Shown here in pieces: positions 1-8,654 of a stretch of 45,153 nucleotides of DNA; the stretch's first letter is position 1, and every line of letters begins with the position of its first letter. The DNA is from Thermohalobaculum sp039187815 (GTDB lineage: Bacteria; Pseudomonadota; Alphaproteobacteria; Rhodobacterales; Rhodobacteraceae), in NCBI GenBank assembly GCA_039187815.1, contig JBCCZI010000016.1:1-45153 (forward strand), in the 5' to 3' direction. The notes beneath the pieces were generated by a model that was not told the origin of the DNA, made no database searches, and saw only the letters and a list, made by a program, of their open reading frames with translations. Both the position numbers and the translations under genes were made by a program.

Positions 1-102
1 ATGGGGCAAAGGATCGAGCAGATCGGGGTCGGGAAAACCAGCCAGGGTCTCTGAGCCAAGCAGCTCGGCGGAGAGATATGGACCCGATCCGCTGATCGCC
101 AT
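1..102 (-). CDS. N-terminal fragment of an unidentified protein (runs off the window)
   Basis: A minus-strand frame opens with ATG at 102 and stays open to the first base, giving 34 residues (starting MAISGSGPYLSAELLG). It would be transcribed divergently from the capsule export operon. The residues look like ordinary protein, but no family can be recognised from so short a piece, and no strong ribosome binding site precedes the ATG. It may be the start of another polysaccharide gene or an unrelated neighbour, or the frame may be open by chance. Confidence 0.35.
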   Translation of the reverse strand, partial: MAISGSGPYLSAELLGSETLAGFPDPDLLDPLPH

Positions 103-480
103 AGCGGCCCGCGGCGCCTGTCACGCCGCACACAGAGGCCTATAGAAGACCGCACTCGATCACGCGCCACGAAAGGAAAAGAGCTCTTGCACCACGGGCG
201 GCAACCATAGAAGAACCATCGCCTCACTCGTTTCGTCATACTCGTCCGGCCAGGTCGGTTCATACTTTACCGCCCGGTACGGGATCAGGGAGCAAGGTCA
301 ATTCTCTCATAGCTTGATATCCGTCCCTTCAGCGAGCAGGGCGGGCTTTCTGATCATGGTTTGTTAACGCTATGTGCGCACTCTGTTCGGCATCGGAACG
401 AGGGCCATCGTGCGTGGATTGTCGGCAGAAAGCCAAGGGACGGACGGGAAAGCATGGCGCGGGTGCGGAGGCGTCGGCGC
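103..480. promoter_or_regulatory. Upstream region of the capsule export operon
   Basis: These 378 bases hold no convincing gene. The frame of kpsT stays open back to a TTG at 361, but those extra 40 residues are basic and unlike the family, so I treat them as non-coding. A GTTAAC element lies at 363-368, about 110 bases before the kpsT start, matching elements in front of other transcription units in this locus. The stretch around 260-370 is less GC-rich than the genes and is the likely promoter zone. No clear -35/-10 pair can be defended. Confidence 0.4.
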
Positions 481-1134
481 ATGATCGCGCTTGACCGGGT
501 GTCCAAACGCTACCGCACCGATGGGCGGCCCAAAACTGTGCTCGACGACGTCTCGGTCCTGTTCGAGCCTGGCCATTCCTATGCTCTGCTGGGCGTCAAC
601 GGGGCCGGGAAATCCACAACCCTGCGCGTGATCTCGGGCATTGAGTTGCCCAACGAGGGTCGTGTGCACCGCTCGCGTCGGATCTCGTGGCCGCTTGGCT
701 TCGCCTCGGGATTCCATCCAATGATGACCGGTGGCGAGAATGTACATTTCGTCGCGCGGGTCTATGGCGAGGAGCCCGCCCGCATTGCGCGTTTTGTGCA
801 GGAGTTCGCGGAGATCGGCGACTATATGCGCCGCCCGGTACGGACCTATTCCTCCGGCATGATGGCGCGGCTGGCCTTCGGGCTCTCCATGGCGATCGAG
901 TTCGACTGCTATCTGATCGACGAGATCACGGCGGTTGGCGATGCCCGCTTCCAGGCCCGTTGCCAACAGGCGTTCGATGCGCGACGCGCCCGGGCTGATC
1001 TGATCGTCGTCAGCCATTCGATGGAGACGGTGTCGGCACTCTGCACCCGCGGGGTCGTCTTGGTCGAAGGCAAGCTCTTGTTCTATCCGGACGTCGACCA
1101 GGCGATCCGCGCCTATCTTAGGCTAAACCGTTGA
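481..1134 (+). CDS. kpsT: Capsular polysaccharide ABC transporter, ATP-binding subunit (KpsT-like)
   Basis: This is the ATPase of the inner-membrane exporter that moves finished, lipid-linked capsule polysaccharide out of the cytoplasm with KpsM. The 217 residues match the usual KpsT length. Visible motifs are Walker A GVNGAGKST (residues 38-46), the YSSGM variant of the ABC signature, and Walker B ending in CYLIDE. The ATG at 481 is chosen because GGAGG lies about 10 bases before it and the product then starts at the normal family position; a longer reading from TTG 361 adds an atypical basic tail. The next gene starts inside the stop codon (TTGA), so kpsT, the KpsE-like gene and kpsM form one translationally coupled unit. 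Confidence 0.9.
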   Translation: MIALDRVSKRYRTDGRPKTVLDDVSVLFEPGHSYALLGVNGAGKSTTLRVISGIELPNEGRVHRSRRISWPLGFASGFHPMMTGGENVHFVARVYGEEPARIARFVQEFAEIGDYMRRPVRTYSSGMMARLAFGLSMAIEFDCYLIDEITAVGDARFQARCQQAFDARRARADLIVVSHSMETVSALCTRGVVLVEGKLLFYPDVDQAIRAYLRLNR

Positions 1135-2408
1135 GTGCGGACGGCGTCATCACGCAATCGAGCGGTGCGGAGGCCATCCGTGCGCGCATCGCCGAGGGGC
1201 TGAGCGCCCAGGCCGGGCGCCACGCGTTCTCCAACCGTCGGCGGCGCTTTGATATCGGGTTCACCGAACGGCGCCGTATCGCAGCCATGCGGCGCATGGT
1301 GCTGCTTGGCTTTTTGATCTTTGTTGCGATCCCCGGGATCCTGGCCGGTGGCTATTTCGGAGGGTTGGCCGATGACCGCTTTGTCTCCGAGACGCGCTTC
1401 TTGCTGCGGGTGAATCAAGTGGCGGGCTCCGATCGGTTGGGGCAGGTGACCGGCTTGCCTTCGCTCGAGATGAAGCGGGACACCCAGGTGATCGCGACTT
1501 TTCTCGAGAGCGCGGCGCTGGTCGAGGCGCTCGAGGCACGCGCCGGGTTCCGCAGGGCCTATGAGGGGCCGCAGCCCGCGGCGCTCAAGCCCGAGACATG
1601 GCTGGCCAATGACTGGGTCGCGCGGCTCGAACCGGACGCCTCGGCCGAGGACGCGCTCGACTATTGGCATGATCGCAGCACCGTCGAGATCGAACTGCCC
1701 GCCGGGATCGTTGTGCTGGAGGTGGCAGCCTTTTCTCGCGAAGAGGCTCAGTCTCTCACGGCGGCGTCTCTGGCCGAAGCGGATGCCCTGGTGAACGCAC
1801 TCAACGCGCGGGTTTGGGCGGAGGCGGTTGAGAAGGCCGAGGCGCTGTTCCGCGATTCGGCCGAGCGGTTGGCGACCGTGCAGGGCCGCCTGGCCGTTGC
1901 CCGCAACGAGGCCGGCGTCTTCAGCGCCGAGACCGAGGCGGGGGTACTGTCAGAGCTGGCCGGGGAGACCCGGGCCGAGCTTATCCGCCTTGAACAGGAC
2001 CGCGCGGCCAAGGCGCGGCATCTCAGCCCGACCTCTGCCCAGATGCAGGCCCTCGATCGTCGGATCGCGGCCTTGCGCGAGCAGCTCACCGCGCTCGGGA
2101 CCGAGCGCGTTGCCGCGGATCCGGATGGCGAGGCCTTGGCCGATGTCATGGCGCGCTTTTCCGAGATCGAGGTGGAGCAGGAGATCGCCGAACGGCAGTT
2201 TCTGGCGGCTGCACAAAAGCTCGAGCAGGTTCGCCGGATCAGCGAAGCCCGGATGCTCTATCTCGATGTTTTTGTTGAACCTACGCGACCCGAGGACGCA
2301 ATCGAACCACGGCGCGCGCTCGCGTTCACGCTGTGGTTGACGTGCGGGCTTATCGCCTGGGGCATCGCTGTTGGCCTCGGCTCGCTGATGCGCAACCACA
2401 TGGCCTGA
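1131..2408 (+). CDS. kpsE: KpsE-like capsule export inner-membrane/periplasmic protein (copy 1)
   Basis: KpsE-family proteins are anchored in the inner membrane by two helices with a large periplasmic coiled-coil section, and link the ABC exporter to the outer-membrane export protein. The 425 residues show a cytoplasmic N-terminus rich in Arg, a membrane helix at about 56-79, a long Glu/Ala/Arg-rich coiled coil around 220-370 and a second helix near 395-418. The start is a TTG that overlaps the kpsT stop; no better in-frame start exists before the first membrane helix. It stands between kpsT and kpsM. A second protein of the same design is encoded at 5402-6646 on the other strand. The family call is firm; whether it is KpsE or a Wzz-like relative is less so. 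Confidence 0.83.
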   Translation: MSADGVITQSSGAEAIRARIAEGLSAQAGRHAFSNRRRRFDIGFTERRRIAAMRRMVLLGFLIFVAIPGILAGGYFGGLADDRFVSETRFLLRVNQVAGSDRLGQVTGLPSLEMKRDTQVIATFLESAALVEALEARAGFRRAYEGPQPAALKPETWLANDWVARLEPDASAEDALDYWHDRSTVEIELPAGIVVLEVAAFSREEAQSLTAASLAEADALVNALNARVWAEAVEKAEALFRDSAERLATVQGRLAVARNEAGVFSAETEAGVLSELAGETRAELIRLEQDRAAKARHLSPTSAQMQALDRRIAALREQLTALGTERVAADPDGEALADVMARFSEIEVEQEIAERQFLAAAQKLEQVRRISEARMLYLDVFVEPTRPEDAIEPRRALAFTLWLTCGLIAWGIAVGLGSLMRNHMA

Positions 2409-2416
2409 GAGAGCCC

Positions 2417-3190
2417 ATGACCCACGCCATCGCCGCCAGCGCCCGGGTAATCGCCGCCGTGATGCTACGCGACATCCGCACCCGCTTTTTCAACCACGGG
2501 CTCGGCTATCTAATCGCAGTCTCCTGGCCGATCGCGCATATCCTGATCCTGCTTGCCTTCTATACGCTGCTCGGCCGTTTTGCGCCCTATGGCGACAGCA
2601 TCGCGCTGTTCTTCGCGACGGCTCTAGTGCCCTTTATGACTTGGAACTACATGTCGCGCTTCATCATGATGTCTCTGGTCATGAACCGGGCCCTGTTGGC
2701 GTTCCCGGCGGTCAAGATCCTCGACATCCTGTTCGGCCGCGCGGTGCTCGAGCTGTTGGCGAGTGCGGCGATGCTGGGCCTGCTGCTGCTGCTCGCCTTT
2801 GCCGCCGGGATCGATCCCTGGCCGGCAGATCTTGTCGAGGCCGCCTTCGCTATGGGCGCGGCCCTGGTGCTGGGCCTCGGTTCCGGCATGCTCTCGGCGA
2901 TAATCGCGATGGTCGTGCCGGGATGGGTGACGATCTATACGTTGATCATTGTGGCCTCGTACATCCTATCGGGCATTCTGTTCGTTCCATCGGCCCTGCC
3001 GGCCTGGATCGGCGACTGGTTGGCTTGGATCCCGACGCTCCATTTGGTGGAATGGATGCGCGTCGCCTACTACGAGGGCTATCCTGACCGGTTGCTCGAC
3101 CGGGAGTATGTGCTGGGCTGGGCGGTCGCCACCCTCTTGGCGGGCCTTGTCGTCGAGCGGGCCATCCGCGGCCGCTTGCTGGGAGGATGA
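2417..3190 (+). CDS. kpsM: Capsular polysaccharide ABC transporter permease (KpsM-like)
   Basis: This is the membrane subunit of the capsule exporter and partner of KpsT. The 257 residues begin with a short amphipathic segment containing LRDIRTRFFNHGLGYL, typical of ABC-2 polysaccharide permeases. Five to six hydrophobic segments follow (about 30-55, 60-80, 108-133, 143-168, 175-200 and 230-250). ATG 2417 is chosen over the longer frame opening at 2333, because that frame overlaps the KpsE-like gene and adds an unrelated tail; a purine-rich GAGAG precedes it. The stop codon overlaps the ATGA in front of the glycosyltransferase, so export and the first assembly enzyme are co-transcribed. Confidence 0.9.
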   Translation: MTHAIAASARVIAAVMLRDIRTRFFNHGLGYLIAVSWPIAHILILLAFYTLLGRFAPYGDSIALFFATALVPFMTWNYMSRFIMMSLVMNRALLAFPAVKILDILFGRAVLELLASAAMLGLLLLLAFAAGIDPWPADLVEAAFAMGAALVLGLGSGMLSAIIAMVVPGWVTIYTLIIVASYILSGILFVPSALPAWIGDWLAWIPTLHLVEWMRVAYYEGYPDRLLDREYVLGWAVATLLAGLVVERAIRGRLLGG

Positions 3191-3195
3191 CCCCC

Positions 3196-5460
3196 ATGGC
3201 TATGAACAGGATCTTCGGCGGCGCCTACACCAATGGCGAGATGCGTCTCCTCGGCGATGATGTGTGGGAGGCGACCAATGTTGACCCACAGATGCTGATC
3301 CAGCGCGGGCGGCTCGGTCCGCGCTATGCGGTGGTGGAGATCGAGGCGCTGGACCGCCCGCTCGACGCTGCCGTCTATCTCCGTACGGCGGGCGTGTTCT
3401 CCGAGGACCGCCGTGTGGATTTCCCCGAGAGCAGGCGTCTGCTGATCGTCATCGATCTGGCCGAGGGTCCGGCGGCCGAGGGGGTGCGCCTCGACCCGGC
3501 CGAGCACTCGGGCACGCGCTTTCGCCTTCGGTTGTTCCGGCGCCGGCATGCCGGGCTCGCGCGGCTGCTGCGTCAACGGCTCGCACGTCAGCCCGGACTT
3601 GCTGTGAACCTTATCGGACCCGATCTGGGGCTAGGCCGGCGGGTGGGGCGGCCGCGTCTGCCCAGCATCGGCCGCCCCGGCCTCGCCGAGACGCTCGAGC
3701 GGATATGGGAGCTCGCGGCCTTTGAGGCCGGGCGCGATCCCTTACCGCCGCCCCATTGCGTCGAGATCTCGTTCCTCGTCCCCGTCTATAACGCTGATCC
3801 CGCCTGGCTCGACGCGCTCTACAGGAGCCTTCGAGATCAAGCAGCGGGGGCCGAGCTCATCCTGGCCGATGACGGATCCACGGACGCGGCCACGGCCTTT
3901 TGGCTCGCCAGCCACGACGGCGCGCCCGGGCTTACAATCCTGCGCTCGCCTGTCAATCGCGGCATCGCCCATGCCACCAATCGCGCCCTCGCGGTTGCGC
4001 AGGGACGCTGGGTCGGGCTGGTTGACCATGACGACGCGCTCGAGCCTCATGCCGTCGATCGCATTCGCCGCGCCATTCGCGACCGGCCTGACGCGCAGTT
4101 TCTGTTCACCGATGAGGTGATCGGCGATGCGGAGATGAAGCCCATCTCGGGGTTTTGGAAGCCGGGCTTCGACCCGGTTCTGCTGTCCGGCGTGAACTAT
4201 GTGAACCATCTCTCTCTCTATCGCCGCGCACGGCTTGAGGCGATGGGCGGCCTGTGCCGAGGTTTTGATGGCAGCCAGGATTACGAAATGGTGTTGCGCT
4301 ACACTCGGGGGTTGGCTGCCGAGGAAATCGTGCACATCCCCTATCCCGCCTATCGGTGGCGCCAGCGAGCCGAAAGTGTCTCCCATGCGGACCGAGCCCC
4401 TGCGACGGCGCGCGCACGCACGGCGCTCGAGACGCATATGGTGCCCGGCGCCGGCACCGTCCGGGTCGAGCCCGCGCTCTTGCCTGACCTCCATCGTGTG
4501 CGCTTTGTCTCGGCGCCCACGCCTATGGTCTCGGTCATCATCCCGAACCGGGACAGCTATGACTTGATCTCGCGGTTGCTCGAGGATCTGGCCGAGCGGA
4601 CCGACTATCCGTCCTTCGAGGTGATCATCGTCGACAACGGCTCCACCGACCCAAGGGTGCCCGCTCTCTACCGCACAATGGAAGAGCGGCTTGAGCTGCA
4701 ATACGATATCGCGCCGGCGCCCTTCAATTTCGCAAATATGGTGAACCAAGGGGTCGCGCGCTCGCGTGGCGAGGTACTGCTGCTTCTCAACAACGACATC
4801 TCGGTCATCGAGCCCGGTTGGCTCGGCGAGATGGTGGAGTGTCTTGCCTATCCAGGGACCGGCATTGTCGGCGCCCGGCTGCTCTATCCGAACCGGTCGG
4901 TCCAGCATGCGGGGGTCGTTCTCGGCCTCGGCGGGTTGGCGGGGCATTGGTACTACAAGGCGACCGAGGATGATCGCGGGGAGATGGGGCGCCTGGCTGT
5001 GCGCAATGGGATGACCGCGGTAACGGGGGCCTGTCTCTTGGTGTCACGGGTTTGCTGGGTCGATCTCGGCGGCATGGATGCCGAACGGTTTGCCGTCGCC
5101 TATAACGATGTCGACTTCTGTGTGCGGGCGCGACAGGCGGGTTATGGCGTTGTCTGGACGCCCTTTGCCACGTTGTTTCACCATGAGAGCGCCTCGCGCG
5201 GGTCGGATCTGGTGGGCGAGAAGGCCCGGCGCTTTCAACGGGAGAAAGAGGCGCTCGACGCCTGCCACGCTACAGCGACATTTCTGGATCCCTGCCTCAG
5301 CCCCTGGTACTCACGCTATCAGTCCCGTCCGCGCTTGCTCGTCGGAGAGCATCTGCCCGCACCGCGCAGCTTTCACGGCTTCTCCATCGGCGGCGTGGCG
5401 CCTACAGTCGCGCATCCATCCGATGATCGGCAACCGATGCCCAAATCAGTGCAAGGATAG
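3196..5460 (+). CDS. Tandem family-2 glycosyltransferase
   Basis: A 754-residue protein with two GT-A fold domains. The first runs from about residue 188, with PVYNADPAW, DDGSTD near 225 and a DHDDAL metal-binding motif near 276. The second runs from about 443, with VIIPNRD, VDNGSTD near 479 and an LLLNNDI motif near 530. Such double GT2 proteins, often called rhamnosyl- or O-antigen glycosyltransferases, build polysaccharide backbones in the cytoplasm. Residues 1-185 are of unknown fold. GGGAGG at 3181-3186 sits nine bases before ATG 3196, which favours that start over ATG 3187, although 3187 would overlap the kpsM stop. Its 3' end overlaps the convergent KpsE-like gene by 59 bases. The sugar donor cannot be read from sequence. 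Confidence 0.85.
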   Translation: MAMNRIFGGAYTNGEMRLLGDDVWEATNVDPQMLIQRGRLGPRYAVVEIEALDRPLDAAVYLRTAGVFSEDRRVDFPESRRLLIVIDLAEGPAAEGVRLDPAEHSGTRFRLRLFRRRHAGLARLLRQRLARQPGLAVNLIGPDLGLGRRVGRPRLPSIGRPGLAETLERIWELAAFEAGRDPLPPPHCVEISFLVPVYNADPAWLDALYRSLRDQAAGAELILADDGSTDAATAFWLASHDGAPGLTILRSPVNRGIAHATNRALAVAQGRWVGLVDHDDALEPHAVDRIRRAIRDRPDAQFLFTDEVIGDAEMKPISGFWKPGFDPVLLSGVNYVNHLSLYRRARLEAMGGLCRGFDGSQDYEMVLRYTRGLAAEEIVHIPYPAYRWRQRAESVSHADRAPATARARTALETHMVPGAGTVRVEPALLPDLHRVRFVSAPTPMVSVIIPNRDSYDLISRLLEDLAERTDYPSFEVIIVDNGSTDPRVPALYRTMEERLELQYDIAPAPFNFANMVNQGVARSRGEVLLLLNNDISVIEPGWLGEMVECLAYPGTGIVGARLLYPNRSVQHAGVVLGLGGLAGHWYYKATEDDRGEMGRLAVRNGMTAVTGACLLVSRVCWVDLGGMDAERFAVAYNDVDFCVRARQAGYGVVWTPFATLFHHESASRGSDLVGEKARRFQREKEALDACHATATFLDPCLSPWYSRYQSRPRLLVGEHLPAPRSFHGFSIGGVAPTVAHPSDDRQPMPKSVQG

Positions 5461-6646
5461 CCCAAGCGGCAGCGAGTGCCAAAAACGCCAACGCGGTGAA
5501 GGCGATCCGCTTGGGATAGCGGGACTCGTCCGGCAGCTGTGGCGGATCGAAGACGTTCAGAAAAACCGACTGGCGAGCCCTGTCGATCTCAGCCTCGATC
5601 AGACGGGTCTGAGCCAGTCCATAGAGGGTGGCCGCGAAGCGCCGCCGGATCTCCAGTTCTTCAAAGCGCCCCAAGGCGCTTGCGATCGTTCGGTCGGCCT
5701 CTCCGCTTGCGGCCAGGCTGTCACGCAACTGGGCGATATCGGCCGTGATCTTCTCGAGCCGGGCCCGGAGGCTGCGCGCCCGGATCGGATCGCCATCGAC
5801 CATGGCCGAGAGCACACGCATCTGGCTCTCGAGCCGGATGCGCTCGGTTGTGAGGTCTGCCAGCAGGCGGACTGTCTCATCGGCCTCCTGCAGCGGGTTC
5901 AGCAGCCGCTCCCGGTCGCGGAACTGTGACAGGGCGTCGATCGTTTCCTGCAAGCGCCGATCGCTCTCCGCCGCCTCGGCCTCAGCCCGGGCGAGCGCAT
6001 CGGATTTCTGTCGCTCGGACAATGAATTGACGAGAGTTTCGGCGCGACCGAGCATATACCGCGAGAGAATCAGCGCATCCTCGGGCAGATAGGCGCGCAC
6101 CTGCAGGGTGACGATGCCGGAGGGCCCGTCGATCGCCACCCGCATACGGTCCTGCCAATAGTCGTGGATGTCCTCGGCCGAGGCTTGCGCGGGAAGACGT
6201 GACCAGAAATCGGCCTCGGCCCTGCGAAAGAGCGAGACAAGCCCGAGATCCCGCCGCAGATCCTCAAGCAGCGCGCGGCTTTCCAGATAGCTTGCCACCA
6301 CATGGGTCATTGGCGAGACCGCATCGGCCGACAGCGAGCCTCCGAGGCGGTCGGGCGCGCGGTCGGCATCCTCGAGCGAGAGCGCGCGGGTTTTAAGCTC
6401 CCGCACCGTGAAGCGCGCGACCGAGACATACTGATCGCTGGCATGCTTGGCGTAGTAGGTGGCGATCACGGTGACGGGGAAGGCGACCAGCAGAAAGAAA
6501 CTGATCAATCCCAGCCAGTTGACGCGATAGGCTCGGGTGGGCGGCGGCATTGGCGCGCCGCCGAGGCCGGGCCCGATGACCGGGTCGGTCGGGGTCAGGG
6601 TGACATCCGGTTCGGCCGGCACCACAACAAGGCGATCGGCGCTCAT
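5402..6646 (-). CDS. KpsE-like capsule export protein (copy 2)
   Basis: A 414-residue protein of the same architecture as the product of 1131-2408: a Pro-rich cytoplasmic tail, a membrane helix around 44-65, a periplasmic domain with a long coiled coil (about 205-330), and a C-terminal helix around 380-403. Near the end both copies carry a similar QxxFLNVFDPP / MLYLDVFVEPT segment. The family connects the inner-membrane exporter to the outer-membrane channel and influences chain export. The ATG overlaps the stop of the upstream methyltransferase (ATGA), with GGAG nine bases ahead. Two such proteins in one locus is unusual; they could form a mixed complex, serve two polysaccharides, or one may act as a length regulator. 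Confidence 0.78.
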   Translation of the reverse strand: MSADRLVVVPAEPDVTLTPTDPVIGPGLGGAPMPPPTRAYRVNWLGLISFFLLVAFPVTVIATYYAKHASDQYVSVARFTVRELKTRALSLEDADRAPDRLGGSLSADAVSPMTHVVASYLESRALLEDLRRDLGLVSLFRRAEADFWSRLPAQASAEDIHDYWQDRMRVAIDGPSGIVTLQVRAYLPEDALILSRYMLGRAETLVNSLSERQKSDALARAEAEAAESDRRLQETIDALSQFRDRERLLNPLQEADETVRLLADLTTERIRLESQMRVLSAMVDGDPIRARSLRARLEKITADIAQLRDSLAASGEADRTIASALGRFEELEIRRRFAATLYGLAQTRLIEAEIDRARQSVFLNVFDPPQLPDESRYPKRIAFTALAFLALAAAWAILALIWASVADHRMDARL

Positions 6647-7470
6647 GGGCCATTGCTCCGATCTGCCAGGATAGACAAGGCCGGCCCGCCCGGGGCAGCC
6701 GGATCATCATGGGCCGTGCGCAAGCGGTCAAAGCCGAGCGCCGTCAGCAGCTCGAACAGCCCTTCCCGCTCCATCCACACATGCGCATCCCTCGGCCCAC
6801 CGCAAAAGCTCACCTGATGCTCGGAGCCGAGATAGCGCCGCTGGTGGAGGCGAAGCTTGACACCTGCATGCTCCACCACGGCCACCTCGCCAGTGAAGGG
6901 TGCGCGCCGCGGATCGTCTTCGACCAGGGCGTCCGCGTCATAGACATGGCTCCACAGGAACAAACGATCGGTCCGCTTTGCGAGATCCACAAGAAGCCGC
7001 CCCGGATCAGCCAGGTGATAAAGGATGCCCGAGGCGACGATCAGATCGTACCGGCCCTCGGCCGCGCCGAACCCAAGCGTGATGTCGCCATGGTGAAAGC
7101 GGACGCGCTCGAGCCCGAGCAGATTCTTGAGGATGAGGCAGCGCAGAAAGGCCAGACGGTTGGCCTCGACGGCCTCAATGCTGGCAGCCCCCGCGGCGTG
7201 CAGCATCGCCGTATGCCCGCCATCGAGCGGTCCGAGCTCGAGCACCCGGGCGCCCGCGATCCCGCCCAGCGTTTGGATCATCCAAGCGATCCGGTCATCT
7301 TGGGTGAGCGCTATGGTGCCACCCGACGCGCCAGTCTCCTCCGGCAAGGCCGTGACCCAGCCCGGGACTGCATCGACGGCGTTCTGGGCCGAGGGCGCTG
7401 CGTCGACATAGCGGTCGAAGAGCGGGTTTGTCTGGGGCGGCGTCGATGCTCGGAAAAGCGGCATAACCAT
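6643..7470 (-). CDS. Class I SAM-dependent methyltransferase
   Basis: A 275-residue protein with the SAM-binding motif VLELGPLDGG at about 76-85, an acidic residue ending the next strand (AVEAN), GDITLG near 125 and a YDLIVASGILYHLADP post-motif typical of small-molecule methyltransferases. In this setting it probably methylates a sugar or modifies the end of a glycan chain; that is inference. ATG 7470 has GGTGG six bases before it. ATG 7464 and a frame reaching 7530 are possible, but the latter would overlap the divergent gene. It is the first gene of a two-gene minus-strand unit with the second KpsE-like gene, and only about 40 bases separate it from the divergent glycosyltransferase. Confidence 0.7.
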   Translation of the reverse strand: MVMPLFRASTPPQTNPLFDRYVDAAPSAQNAVDAVPGWVTALPEETGASGGTIALTQDDRIAWMIQTLGGIAGARVLELGPLDGGHTAMLHAAGAASIEAVEANRLAFLRCLILKNLLGLERVRFHHGDITLGFGAAEGRYDLIVASGILYHLADPGRLLVDLAKRTDRLFLWSHVYDADALVEDDPRRAPFTGEVAVVEHAGVKLRLHQRRYLGSEHQVSFCGGPRDAHVWMEREGLFELLTALGFDRLRTAHDDPAAPGGPALSILADRSNGP

Positions 7471-7510
7471 GCTATCCACCGGCTTTGGGATGGGGGTGCG
7501 AAGGAGCGGT

Positions 7511-8497
7511 ATGCAGGCGCTGGAGCGCATCGCGACCCCATGGATGATCCGGCCGCAATCGCCGACCGCGGATCTCTATCTGCTGAACGCCTGTCGGGAT
7601 TGGGTGGGTCCAGATCGCCCGATTCAGCGGTTGGCGCCGGGGGTCTTCGTCTCGCGTGAGACGCTGTTGGTGCTGCGGCATGCCGGCGGTCTGCAGACTT
7701 GGCCCGAGCGGAGGCGGCGGATCTGGCTGATCGATGACGATGTCGAGGCGACGATCGCCGATCCGACCACGCCGATGGGACAGCGGTTGAAACTGCGTCT
7801 GTTCGAGCGACGTCATGGGGACAGGCTCTGCCAGGACGAGGCCCGCATCGTGGTGAGCTCGGCGGCCCTGGCAAAGATCCACCCCGGGGCGTGCTTGATC
7901 CGTCCGAGCTGGGGGCTGCCGCTGGCCGATTTGGCGCACCAGACCGAGCCGGGTCCGCTGCGCCTGGCCTTTCTCTCCTCGGCGGTCCATCGCGGGGATC
8001 TCGCGATGCTGGCACCGGTTCTGCGCGCTGTGCTCGACAGCGGTCGCGCAGAGCTGTTTGTGCCAGCCAATCATGCGCTTGGGCGTTTGCGTGGGCATCC
8101 GTTGGTGCGCCCTGTCGCCGCCACCTCCTGGCCGGACTGGCGCACCTGGTTGACGCGCCAGCGCATGCACCTGGCGCTCTATCCATTGCGGGATACGGCC
8201 GTGAACCGGGCCCGCTCGGCCAACAAGATCATTGAGCATGCGGTCGTCGGGGCTGCGGGGCTCTACTCGGAGAGCTGGCCCGAGGCCTCTCGGATCGCGC
8301 GGCGCAACGCCGGTCTGGTGCTGCCGTCCGATCCCGAGGCGTGGCGTGCGGCCATCATGGGCCTGCTTGACGATCCCGAGCGGCGTCTCGCTCTTGCGAC
8401 CGCAGGCCGCGGTCTGGCCGCCGATCTCACGCATCCGGGTCTGCAGCGGGCGTTCTGGAGACATGCGTTCTCGCTTTCCCCCAAAGATACAAGTTGA
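7511..8497 (+). CDS. Glycosyltransferase-like protein (GT-B type C-terminus)
   Basis: A 328-residue protein whose last 100 residues resemble the donor-binding half of GT4/GT1 enzymes: NKIIEHAVVGAAGLYSES, then a GLVLPSDPEAWRAAI segment and the usual 'LLDDPERRLALATAGRG' tail. The N-terminal half is poorly recognisable but contains VFVSRETL and an IWLIDDDVEA strand consistent with a Rossmann-type acceptor domain. AAGGAG lies just before ATG 7511, which I prefer to the upstream ATGs at 7469 and 7490. It is probably a cytoplasmic enzyme adding one sugar to the polysaccharide; donor and linkage are unknown. A 157-base gap with a palindrome separates it from wecB. Confidence 0.6.
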   Translation: MQALERIATPWMIRPQSPTADLYLLNACRDWVGPDRPIQRLAPGVFVSRETLLVLRHAGGLQTWPERRRRIWLIDDDVEATIADPTTPMGQRLKLRLFERRHGDRLCQDEARIVVSSAALAKIHPGACLIRPSWGLPLADLAHQTEPGPLRLAFLSSAVHRGDLAMLAPVLRAVLDSGRAELFVPANHALGRLRGHPLVRPVAATSWPDWRTWLTRQRMHLALYPLRDTAVNRARSANKIIEHAVVGAAGLYSESWPEASRIARRNAGLVLPSDPEAWRAAIMGLLDDPERRLALATAGRGLAADLTHPGLQRAFWRHAFSLSPKDTS

Positions 8498-8513
8498 GCG
8501 TTATCTCTCCCGT

Positions 8514-8548
8514 TTAGTGTCAATACTCGGTTAACGAGTGCCGACTAA
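8514..8548. promoter_or_regulatory. Nested inverted repeat centred on GTTAAC upstream of wecB
   Basis: ACTCG-GTTAA-CGAGT (8525-8539) is an inverted repeat with perfect five-base arms. It is flanked by outer arms TTAGT (8514-8518) and ACTAA (8544-8548) with nearly the same centre. It lies in the 157-base gap between a glycosyltransferase and wecB, about 115 bases before the wecB ATG. It could be an operator or a transcript hairpin; no U-rich run follows, which favours an operator. Confidence 0.4.
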
Positions 8549-8654
8549 GCCTAGGCTCGAACAGAACGAGCACAAAGGCTGTCCCCATGGCTCAGAAGAG
8601 CGCGGCAGGCCAGATTGGCCTGGGTGTCTGGTGCATCCGGCGGAGCCTCCGCTG

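Noticed and set aside
361..480. N-terminal extension of KpsT from TTG 361
   Set aside because: The extra 40 residues are basic and unlike the family, while ATG 481 has a good ribosome site and gives the normal start.
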